From Mycobacterium gastri (GTDB taxonomy: Bacteria > Actinomycetota > Actinomycetes > Mycobacteriales > Mycobacteriaceae): 64,000 nucleotides of DNA. Shown here piece after piece: positions 47,167-56,222 of the stretch. The position numbers and the translations under genes were made by a program. Location of the stretch: NCBI RefSeq assembly GCF_002102175.1, contig NZ_LQOX01000100.1:21263-85262 (forward strand), written 5' to 3'. Positions within the stretch are counted from its first letter, which is position 1, and every line of letters starts with the position of its first letter. The notes under the pieces were generated by a model, which made no database searches, was not told where the DNA came from, and saw only the letters and a program-made list of their open reading frames with translations.

Positions 47167-48242
47167 CGGGTGGCCCTTCCCGCTCCGGCCAGGGCCGTGC
47201 GTGCGGCGGCGTTCACCACGAAGGTGAGCAGGTAAAGCATCAGTCCCGCAGCCAGGTAGGCACCGGCTTGGTAGGGATTGTCGAGACCCGATGCGGCGGC
47301 GGCGATCTTGGTGGCGAAGGTCGAACCGCCATCGAACAGCGACCAGCCGAAGGCTCGCTGGGTACCGCGCAAGATGATCAACAGCGCGACCGTTTCCCCC
47401 AGCGCCCGTCCCAGGCCCAGCATCGCGCCGCTGATGTATCCGGATCGTCCGAACGGCAACACTGTCGTCGTGACGACCTCCCAACGGGTGGCGCCGAGCG
47501 CCAGCGCCGCCTCTATCTGACCGTGCGGGGTCTGGGCGAACACTTCGCGCGTGACCGCGGTGATGATCGGCAGGATCATCACCGCCAGGACGATGCCGCC
47601 GGTGAACACGTTGCCCCCGCCTCCAATTGACGTATTGCCGCCGGCGAACAGGAAACAGTGACCCAAGGTGTGGTTGAGCCAGGTCGCGACCGGTCGCAGG
47701 CGTGGCGCGAGCACGTGCAAACCCCACACGCCGTAGATGATCGACGGCACCGCGGCCAGCAGATCGACCAGGTGGGCCAGCGCCGTGGCGGACCGTCGCG
47801 GCGCATACTGCGTCAGGAAGATAGCGACGCCCAGCGCGACGGGCATGGCCAGCACCAGGGCGAACAGCGATACGAACGTGGTCACTCGCAATAGATCGAG
47901 GATTCCGAAGTGCATCGCCGACGGGTCGGCGGTCTTCCAGGTTCCGCCGTAGGTCAGGAAGTTTTCTTTGTTGCGCGCCAGTGCCGGTATCGCGTGCCAC
48001 AGCAGAAACCCGCCGATCGCGGCGATCAGAACGATGATCAGGACGCCGGAACCCTGCGACAGCCGACGAAACAGCCGGTCTCCAAGACTGGGTTTGCCGT
48101 TGCCCCAAGGGTTGATGGACGTGGCCGGCGGCTCGGGAAAAGGCGCGGCGACGATCGCACCCGCCTCGGCTGGGTTGGGCACTGTCACTGCGATCCCGTC
48201 GATCCTGTTGGCTCGTCTTCCATCAGCGTCGTCCGTGGTCAA
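47163..48242 (-). CDS. pstC: PstC, phosphate ABC transporter permease
   Basis: 359 residues with a 70-residue cytoplasmic lead, six helices and coupling loop EAALALGATRWEVVTTTVLP. TTG 48242 follows the pstS stop by four bases. Forms the channel with PstA. Confidence 0.95.
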   Translation of the reverse strand: MTTDDADGRRANRIDGIAVTVPNPAEAGAIVAAPFPEPPATSINPWGNGKPSLGDRLFRRLSQGSGVLIIVLIAAIGGFLLWHAIPALARNKENFLTYGGTWKTADPSAMHFGILDLLRVTTFVSLFALVLAMPVALGVAIFLTQYAPRRSATALAHLVDLLAAVPSIIYGVWGLHVLAPRLRPVATWLNHTLGHCFLFAGGNTSIGGGGNVFTGGIVLAVMILPIITAVTREVFAQTPHGQIEAALALGATRWEVVTTTVLPFGRSGYISGAMLGLGRALGETVALLIILRGTQRAFGWSLFDGGSTFATKIAAAASGLDNPYQAGAYLAAGLMLYLLTFVVNAAARTALAGAGRATR

Positions 48243-48246
48243 GCAG

Positions 48247-49365
48247 TCACTGGAGGGCGTTTATGGCGGTGACCAGGCGTTCTTTCACTCTATCTGGAAC
48301 CGGAACGTAGCCGGCCGACGGAAGGCCGGTCTGACCGTTGTTGACGGCAGTGGTGAGAAACGCCTTGATCGCGGCAGCGGTGGCGGGCTCGTATCCGTTT
48401 GAGCACACAATCTCGTAGGTGGCCAGTACCAATGGATAGGCGCCCGGGTCCTGGGTGGCGAAGATCGAATTCAGCTCCAGAACGAGGTCGTTTCCGCTGG
48501 CCGCGAACGTGACGGAGTCGATGGCCTTGCGAGCTGTTTCCTCGGTGAGCGGTACGACGCTGATGCCGTTGTCGATCTGGGCGAACGGTATACCGGCGCG
48601 GTCAGCGAAACCTTTCTCGACATAACCGATCGAACCTGGCGTGGCCTGTACGGCTTGGATCACCCCGGCCGTTCTTTCGACACCTTCCCCGACACCGCCG
48701 TGAAACTCGCCGCCGACACCGCGGCTCCAGCTTTGTGGCGCGGCGGCGGTCAGATAGTTCTGAAAGTTGTCCGTGGTTCCCGACGAATCCTTCCGGTAGA
48801 CCGGGATGATCTTTGTATTAGGAAGTGCCACCCCAGGATTGAGGGCTGCAAGCATCGGGTCGTTCCACGTCCGGATGGAGCCGCTGAAGATCTTGGCCAT
48901 CGCATCAGCGTCGAGGACCAGGGTCTTTACCTCAGCGAGGTTGTACACCAACGCAATTGGCCCGAATACCAGCGGCAGGTCCCAGGCCGGGTTTCCTTTG
49001 CAGCGGTTGGCCGCCGGACCGATCTGTTCGGCGACCAGGGGCGAGTCCGATCCCGCGAAGTCGACGTGACCGGCGATGAACTGCTCGCGACCAGCGCCTG
49101 ACCCGGTCGGGTTGTAGGACACTTTCTTGCCCGGACACGCCTGGCCCCATACCTGGTTGAACAACGCCATGGCATTCTGCTGGGCAGTCGATCCCTCGGC
49201 CGTCAGCGCATCTCGGCCGCTGCAGTCGGCCCGGCCCGCAGGTGCTCCGGACCCATTCGCCGAGGAACCACCGAGGTTTTGATCGCTGCCGCATGCGGTG
49301 AGGGTCCCGCCGCACGCGGTGATCATCGCCGCCGCTAATGCCCTGCCCACCGTGTCGAGCCTCAT
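48247..49365 (-). CDS. pstS: PstS, phosphate-binding lipoprotein
   Basis: 372 residues; signal peptide with lipobox L-T-A-C25. AEGSTAQQNAMALFNQVWGQ, YNPTGSGAGREQF and YRKDSSGTT are the phosphate-binding loops (T, S, SGT). First gene of the pst operon; the 116-bp leader to mshD should carry its phosphate-responsive promoter, but I cannot point to a clear RegX3 box. Confidence 0.95.
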   Translation of the reverse strand: MRLDTVGRALAAAMITACGGTLTACGSDQNLGGSSANGSGAPAGRADCSGRDALTAEGSTAQQNAMALFNQVWGQACPGKKVSYNPTGSGAGREQFIAGHVDFAGSDSPLVAEQIGPAANRCKGNPAWDLPLVFGPIALVYNLAEVKTLVLDADAMAKIFSGSIRTWNDPMLAALNPGVALPNTKIIPVYRKDSSGTTDNFQNYLTAAAPQSWSRGVGGEFHGGVGEGVERTAGVIQAVQATPGSIGYVEKGFADRAGIPFAQIDNGISVVPLTEETARKAIDSVTFAASGNDLVLELNSIFATQDPGAYPLVLATYEIVCSNGYEPATAAAIKAFLTTAVNNGQTGLPSAGYVPVPDRVKERLVTAINALQ

Positions 49366-49481
49366 CGATCTCGCTCCCTGAATGCATTCGACGATTGCGG
49401 CGCTGCACGGCCGTCTTCAGGACGAATTGCCAAGTCAACCACTAACTATGCGTCGTGCCGGAACTTGCCGGTTGGCGATCG

Positions 49482-51187
<1,706 letters not shown>

Positions 51188-51285
51188 CGATCCCCTCCAG
51201 CGTCGGGGGAAGGCATCTCCCTGATTCAGCGCAACCGGTGAACTTTAGCGGCCAGATCGTCTAACGATAACCTGCCACCTGGTCT

Positions 51286-51383
51286 TCGGCCCGGTGACGA
51301 GGCAGGCGCCGCCTGCCGAGAAGCCGGGCAATCGACATCGGCCCGGTGACGAGGCAGGCACTGCCTGCCGAGAAGCCGGGCAA
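51286..51383. repeat. 46-bp repeat, two copies, period 52
   Basis: Copies at 51286-51331 and 51338-51383 (TCGGCCCGGTGACGAGGCAG onward) differ at only two or three positions within GCGCCGC/GCACTGC. Each carries a hairpin GGCAGGC-n3-GCCTGCC. This could be a MIRU-like intergenic repeat or a paired terminator. Confidence 0.7.
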
Positions 51384-51744
51384 AGCAGACCCACGACCTG
51401 ACGACAAGGCCGGCGCAATTGGCCCCGGACGCCGTGTCATGTCACATTCGCCCCTTTTGCCCCAGCAGCCAGGGGATATGCGTTGTGCCCAGCGAAAATG
51501 CAAGGTGTCCACGAATGCTGCTGGTCAATGATGTCGTTGGCCCTGTTTACGGCCTGCCGATACCGTACCTTCGCTCAAACCCTTGTGATGGCAGGCGTTC
51601 GGGGGATGTCGCACGTGCTCACCGAGTCTGCTGTTATGCCGCCGCATCGAGTGTGCAGTGGCGGCTTTGACTGTGTATGTAGGGCGGGAGTTTCGGCCTC
51701 AGACCGCCCTGACGGCACAGTCGGCGCCGCCAACGCACACTCGG

Positions 51745-52010
51745 CGGTCGGGTGGCCGGAGGGGATTGCACCCTCCGGCTCCCACAGATCCAGACGTGAA
51801 CCTCTCGATTATCCGGCTCTTGTCATCTTGATCACCAGACGGCGGGGACGGTGGTGGTCCATTGCCAGTGCGCGAGGAAGCGCGGGTACTGTGTGGTGAC
51901 CCGCTGCCAGGCCTGCTGGAATGCACCGCGGCTCCGATACCGCCGATATTTGTTGCGGACCCAACGCATCAGGTAGGCGTTGATCTTCTCCACATCGCTC
52001 ACCACAGTCA
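51745..52010 (-). mobile_element. 3' remnant of a group II intron (maturase end, domains V and VI)
   Basis: The minus strand ends a protein with INAYLMRWVRNKY, QQAWQRVTTQYPRFLAHWQW and TTTVPAVW, stop at 51832-51834. This matches the C-terminus of group II intron reverse transcriptase/maturases. Fourteen bases later comes GAGCCGGATAATCGAGAGGT and GTTCACGTCTGG, which fits domain V, then GGAGGGTGCAATCCCCTCC, a domain VI hairpin with a bulged A. The 5' intron and most of the maturase are missing, so it cannot splice. Confidence 0.78.
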
Positions 52011-52534
52011 CGTCACCGCTCCTGCAGCATGTGACGGTTTGAAGCCACCCCCCGCAGGGCGACCCCGAAGGGCCGACAATCCTTCATCTCCTGCACAGCA
52101 CCGCTTCGGAAAGCTCTACCTACATCGAACTCCCTTCCACGTTCGGGACACACCCCCCAACGCACACTCGACGCAACCGCACCAGCACGCGATTTCCGTC
52201 TCTCCACACCGGGGCGCGGCCCCACGGCCGCTCACAGCGACAGCACTCGCGCAGCCGAGCACGCGTCGGCGGTTGTCGCTCCAAGCCGGGCACATCGGGT
52301 ACCAGCGGATCCAGGGGCTGATGTGACCGCTGCGTCGGCGGTACCGGGAAACCCCGGCGCGGCACGCGGGTTCAACCGCAAATTCGCGCCTGCCGCCAGC
52401 GGGTCAATATCGAGATCGCGGCCAAAGGGACAACATCGGCAACTCCAGATGCGGTTGGCCATCAGACGCCAGGGACGGCGACGCCCCTAAGCTCGGCCAG
52501 ACGATCGGATAGCGCCGGGGCGATAGGCCACAAT

Positions 52535-53335
52535 ATGCGGATGCGCAAGGTGCTGATCGGTGTCGCCGCAGTGGCCGTCGTCGTCCTCGGCGCTGTCGGC
52601 GTCGACTTCGGCGCCAGCATTTACGCCGAATATCGGCTCTCGACCAGCGTGCGCAAAGCAGCCAACCTGAGCTCTGATCCCTTCGTCGCCATCCTCGGCT
52701 TTCCGTTCATCCCGCAAGCGCTGCGAGATCGCTACGGCGAGCTGGAGATCAAGGCGTACGCCATCGAGCACTCGACGGTGGGCACCGCCACGCTCGAAGC
52801 CACCATGCACTCCATCGATCTGTCTCACGCATCCTGGCTGATACAGCCCGACGCGAGGTTGTCAGTGCACGAGCTGGAAAGCCGCATCATCATCGACTCC
52901 ATGCACCTGGGCCGCTACCTGGGAATGGCCGATCTGATGGTGCAGGCGCCTCCCCAGGAGAGCAATGACGCCACCGGCGGCACCACCGAATCGGGCATAT
53001 CGGGCAGTCGTGGGCTCGTTTTCAGCGGAACACCGAAGTCAGCCGGCTTCGATCGTCGGGTCAGCGTCGCGGTGGATCTGTCCATCGATCCCCACAGCCA
53101 GGAGACCTTGGTGATCACGCCGACACGGGTGGTGACCGGCCCCGACACCGCGGACCAGACCGTTCCGGACGACAAGCGGGAGGCGGTACTGCACGCCTTC
53201 AGTAGCAGGCTGCCCAACCAGAAGCTGCCGTTCGGGGTCGCGCCGAACACCGTGGGCGCACGCGGGTCGGACGTCATCATCGAAGGCATCATCTACGACG
53301 TGACCGTTGCGCTCACCGGATTCAGGCAGTCATGA
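52535..53335 (+). CDS. lmeA: LmeA, DUF2993 lipomannan elongation factor (Rv0817c homologue)
   Basis: 266 residues: an N-terminal signal/anchor (VLIGVAAVAVVVLGAVGVDF), then the DUF2993 beta domain (DPFVAILGFPFIPQALRDRY). LmeA is a periplasmic phosphatidylinositide-binding protein needed for the mannan backbone of lipomannan/LAM. Position next to glnR/mshD agrees with the M. smegmatis and M. tuberculosis order. Confidence 0.88.
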   Translation: MRMRKVLIGVAAVAVVVLGAVGVDFGASIYAEYRLSTSVRKAANLSSDPFVAILGFPFIPQALRDRYGELEIKAYAIEHSTVGTATLEATMHSIDLSHASWLIQPDARLSVHELESRIIIDSMHLGRYLGMADLMVQAPPQESNDATGGTTESGISGSRGLVFSGTPKSAGFDRRVSVAVDLSIDPHSQETLVITPTRVVTGPDTADQTVPDDKREAVLHAFSSRLPNQKLPFGVAPNTVGARGSDVIIEGIIYDVTVALTGFRQS

Positions 53336-53442
53336 TCACCGGATCGACGCCCCACGGCAGCCCAACGCCGGCGCCCCTGCTCCGCAGATCGCCCGACGAC
53401 ACTGTTGGCTTGATCACTGCGTCATTGGGTAAGCTGACCGAC

Positions 53443-53538
53443 GTGTCAGCCCGCCTCGAGCTCAAGCTCACCAAGCGACGCGCAGTTGATCTGTGCCGCA
53501 TCACGGGCTGTTGTTGTTGCTGTTGCTGTAGCTGCTGA
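53443..53538 (+). CDS. polycysteine leader peptide (cysteine attenuator uORF)
   Basis: A 31-residue leaderless-type ORF from GTG 53443: SARLELKLTKRRAVDLCRIT, then G with seven Cys codons in a row, S, C, stop. TAAGCT (53430-53435) seven bases before the GTG and TTGATC upstream place the transcript start on the GTG. Polycysteine leaderless short ORFs in mycobacteria are known cysteine-responsive attenuators of the sulfur genes that follow. Here DUF4395, cysA2 and sseC follow 98 bases on. Confidence 0.85.
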   Translation: MSARLELKLTKRRAVDLCRITGCCCCCCCSC

Positions 53539-53636
53539 GTAGCCGCGTCGTCCGCGCAGCGCTCGGAGCAGCCTCGGAGACCCACCGCGGCGTATCTCCC
53601 ACTTTTCCGTGCAATCGGCGTATCTAGGAGTAATTC

Positions 53637-54104
53637 GTGTCGAGTAATACCATCCCCGCCCAAGTGGGTGTGGACGTCCGCGGGCCGCGATTCGGCGCGT
53701 GGCTGACGACGGGGGTGCTGGGGCTCGTCCTGATCATCTCCGCCGTCAACCCGGCAGCTGCCGCAGTCGCCTTGAGCATCCAGGCCGTCGTGTTCGCTGT
53801 CGGAGCCGCATTCGGGCCTCGCCGGCATCCCTATGGGCAGCTGTTCTCGACGTTTGTGTCGCCCCGCCTGGGACCGGTGCGAGAACGAGAACCGGTGCCA
53901 CCGCTGAAGTTTGCCCAACTGGTCGGATTTGTATTCGCGATCTGCGGCATCACCGGCTTCGCTGTGGGCCCTGTCGTGGTGGGCGTCGTTGCGACGTCGT
54001 TCGCACTGGGGGCCGCCTTCCTGAACGCGGCCTACGGCATCTGTCTGGGCTGCCAGCTTTACCCGCTGCTTGCCCGCCTGCGGCGCCGTGCCCTTCCCGC
54101 CTAA
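53637..54104 (+). CDS. DUF4395 membrane protein
   Basis: 155 residues with four hydrophobic helices (TTGVLGLVLIISAVNPAAAA; VALSIQAVVFAVGAAFG; FVFAICGITGFAVG; VGVVATSFALGAAF) and a C-terminal GICLGCQLY, a CxxC pair at the membrane face as in thioredoxin-linked proteins. GTG 53637 has TAGGAG upstream. It probably moves electrons or sulfur for the rhodanese behind it. In M. tuberculosis the position is occupied by thiX. Confidence 0.85.
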   Translation: MSSNTIPAQVGVDVRGPRFGAWLTTGVLGLVLIISAVNPAAAAVALSIQAVVFAVGAAFGPRRHPYGQLFSTFVSPRLGPVREREPVPPLKFAQLVGFVFAICGITGFAVGPVVVGVVATSFALGAAFLNAAYGICLGCQLYPLLARLRRRALPA

Positions 54105-54143
54105 CTGCTTGTTTATCTGACGCAAATCGAAAGGATCCACACC

Positions 54144-54986
54144 ATGGCACGCTCCGACGTCCTGGTCTCTGCCGACTGGGCTGAGAGCAATCTCAGCAAT
54201 CCGGAAGCGGCCAACGTCGTCTTTGTCGAAGTCGATGAGGACACCAGCGCATACGACGACGGCCACATCCCCGGCGCAATCAAGCTGGACTGGCGCATCG
54301 ATCTGCAGGACCCCGTCAAGCGCGACTTCGTCGACGCCCAGCAATTCTCGAAATTGCTCAGCGACCGCGGCATCGCCAACGACGACACCGTAATCCTCTA
54401 CGGCGGCAACAACAACTGGTTCGCCGCCTACGCCTACTGGTATTTCAAGCTGTACGGCCACGAGAAGGTCAAGCTCCTCGACGGCGGCCGCAAGAAGTGG
54501 GAACTCGACGGCCGGCCGCTGTCCACCGACGCGGTCGCCAGGCCCGCGACCTCCTACAGCGCGGCCCCGCCGGACAACACGATCCGCGCATTCCGCGACG
54601 AGGTGATCGCGGCCATCGGCGTCAAGAACCTGGTCGACGTGCGATCCCCCGACGAATTCTCCGGGAAGATCCTGGCGCCGGCGCATTTGCCGCAGGAACA
54701 GAGCCAGCGGCCCGGCCATGTTCCCGGGGCGATCAACGTGCCGTGGAGCAAGGCCGCCAACGAGGACGGCACCTTCAAGTCCGACGAGCAGCTGGCCCAG
54801 TTGTACGCCGATGCCGGCCTGGACGGCGCGAAAGAAACGATCGCGTACTGCCGAATCGGGGAGCGGTCCTCGCATACCTGGTTCGTCTTGCACGAACTGC
54901 TCGGGCACAAGAACGTCAAGAACTACGACGGCAGTTGGACGGAATACGGCTCCCTGGTGGGTGCCCCGATCGAGTTGGGAAACTGA
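54144..54986 (+). CDS. cysA2: thiosulfate sulfurtransferase, rhodanese (CysA2/SseA-like)
   Basis: 280 residues, two rhodanese domains. The second holds the active Cys236 in AYCRIGERSSHTW, with the typical CRxGxRxxxxW loop. RDPVKRDFVDA and GGNNNWFAAYAYWYFKLYG belong to the inactive N-terminal domain. Transfers sulfane sulfur to cyanide, thioredoxin or sulfur carriers. AAAGGA RBS. The overlapping operon with sseC and the polyCys leader make it cysteine-controlled. Confidence 0.93.
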   Translation: MARSDVLVSADWAESNLSNPEAANVVFVEVDEDTSAYDDGHIPGAIKLDWRIDLQDPVKRDFVDAQQFSKLLSDRGIANDDTVILYGGNNNWFAAYAYWYFKLYGHEKVKLLDGGRKKWELDGRPLSTDAVARPATSYSAAPPDNTIRAFRDEVIAAIGVKNLVDVRSPDEFSGKILAPAHLPQEQSQRPGHVPGAINVPWSKAANEDGTFKSDEQLAQLYADAGLDGAKETIAYCRIGERSSHTWFVLHELLGHKNVKNYDGSWTEYGSLVGAPIELGN

Positions 54987-54987
54987 T

Positions 54988-55290
54988 ATGTGCACTGCGC
55001 CGAAGCAAGGACTGACGCTGCCTGCCAGTGTCGACCTGGAGAAGGAAACAGTGATCACCGGCCGCGTCGTGGACCGTGACGGCCAAGCCGTGGGCGGCGC
55101 CTTCGTCCGACTGCTGGACTCGTCCGACGAGTTCACGGCTGAGGTGGTCGCGTCGGCCACCGGTGACTTCCGGTTCTTCGCCGCGCCGGGCTCCTGGACG
55201 GTGCGCGCGCTGTCGAAAGTCGGCAACGGTGACGCGGTGGTCAGACCGTCGGGCGCGGGCATTCACGAGGTCGACGTCAAGATCGCCTGA
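54988..55290 (+). CDS. sseC: SseC, DUF1416 protein of the thiosulfate sulfurtransferase operon
   Basis: 100 residues, the exact family length: MCTAPKQGLTLPASVDLEKE, VVDRDGQAVGGAFVRLLDSS, then DFRFFAAPGSWTVRALS. Beta-sandwich (transthyretin-like) fold. Begins one base after the cysA2 stop. Role in sulfur metabolism inferred from constant linkage. Confidence 0.92.
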   Translation: MCTAPKQGLTLPASVDLEKETVITGRVVDRDGQAVGGAFVRLLDSSDEFTAEVVASATGDFRFFAAPGSWTVRALSKVGNGDAVVRPSGAGIHEVDVKIA

Positions 55291-55326
55291 CCGCCGGCCA
55301 GGCTGATCCCGGATAGACTCATCCAC

Positions 55327-55425
55327 GTGGTGCTGTTCTTCGAGATCATGCTGATCCTGGCGACAGTGGTCATCTCCTGGTTCGCGCTGTATGCGCTCTA
55401 TCGGCTGATCACCGACGAGTCGTGA
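55327..55425 (+). CDS. 32-residue single-span membrane peptide
   Basis: GTG 55327 reads [31 protein letters not shown], then stop TGA 55423-55425, which overlaps the GTG of the next gene (GTGA). TAGACT seven bases before the start fits a leaderless transcript. One clean membrane helix with a short cytoplasmic tail. Too short for most gene callers. Confidence 0.7.
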   Translation: MVLFFEIMLILATVVISWFALYALYRLITDES

Positions 55426-56093
55426 CCTCAGACGACGGCCATAACGGGCCGGTCGCCGGCTCCGGCGACCGTGGTGTCGCTGGAATTTTTCAAGCCGCCG
55501 AACGCGCCAAGCTGACCGCGGCCCGCAACATTCCCGCCTTCGATGACTTGCCGCTACCCGCCGACACCGCGAACCTGCGCCAAGGCGCCAGCCTGCACGA
55601 CGCACTGCTGGCACTGCTGCCGCTGGTCGGTGTGTGGCGCGGCGAAGGCGAGGGCCGCGCACACGACGGGGACTACCGCTTCGGCCAGCAGGTCGTCGTC
55701 TCCCACGACGGCGGAGACTATTTGAATTGGGAAGCCCGGTCCTGGCGCCTCAGCGACACCGGCGAGTACCTCGAACCAGGTTTACGGGAGACGGGTTTCT
55801 GGCGATTTGTCAGCGATCCCGACGACCCGAGCGAGTCGCAAGCGATCGAGCTGCTACTGGCGCACTCCGCCGGTTACGTCGAGTTGTTCTACGGCCGCCC
55901 GCGTACCCAGTCGTCCTGGGAGTTGGTCACCGACGCGTTGGCCCGGAGCCGCTCCGGCGTACTGGTCGGCGGGGCCAAGCGGCTCTACGGCATCGTCGAA
56001 GGCGGCGACCTCGCCTATGTCGAGGAGCGGGTAGACGCCGACGGCGGGTTGGTACCGCATCTGTCTGCGCGCTTGTCCAGATTCATCGGCTGA
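55422..56093 (+). CDS. nitrobindin-like / FABP-like beta-barrel protein (Rv0813c homologue)
   Basis: 223 residues. GVWRGEGEG is the GxWxGxGxG signature of the THAP4/nitrobindin family, a ten-stranded barrel binding haem b or fatty-acid-like ligands; LNWEARSW and VEERVDADG are later strands. In nitrobindins a C-terminal His binds haem and the protein isomerises or scavenges peroxynitrite; HLSARLSRF is the candidate site. Coupled to the small membrane peptide in front. Confidence 0.88.
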   Translation: MTSDDGHNGPVAGSGDRGVAGIFQAAERAKLTAARNIPAFDDLPLPADTANLRQGASLHDALLALLPLVGVWRGEGEGRAHDGDYRFGQQVVVSHDGGDYLNWEARSWRLSDTGEYLEPGLRETGFWRFVSDPDDPSESQAIELLLAHSAGYVELFYGRPRTQSSWELVTDALARSRSGVLVGGAKRLYGIVEGGDLAYVEERVDADGGLVPHLSARLSRFIG

Positions 56094-56222
56094 CCTGGAT
56101 TCCCGGGAGCCCGGTCTGACCCGCCGAAGGCAAACGGCCCCGATTTGTTGCCTTCGGCCGCTGGTTCTGCGTGTACTGTTCGACGTCCGAGCAGCCGATT
56201 CGCGAATGAAAGGGGCCGGCGG

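Larger units (their letters stand above)
51188..52534. other. 1.35-kb region without intact genes
   Basis: Between glnR and lmeA. Contents recognised: a duplicated 46-bp repeat (51286-51383) and the 3' end of a group II intron (51745-52010, minus). From 52011 to 52534 several short frames exist, but none is convincing. Confidence 0.6.

Noticed and set aside
46252..48108. A 618-codon frame covering pstA and much of pstC
   Set aside because: Only the last 304 codons are PstA; the upstream part is the wrong frame of pstC (Arg/Gly/Pro-rich).
49366..49481. RegX3 box in the pstS leader
   Set aside because: Expected for a phosphate operon, but no pair of clear half-sites could be read; not reported as a feature.
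51699..51926. Short minus-strand ORF in the glnR-lmeA gap
   Set aside because: It is a wrong frame across the group II intron tail, whose maturase end reads in another frame.
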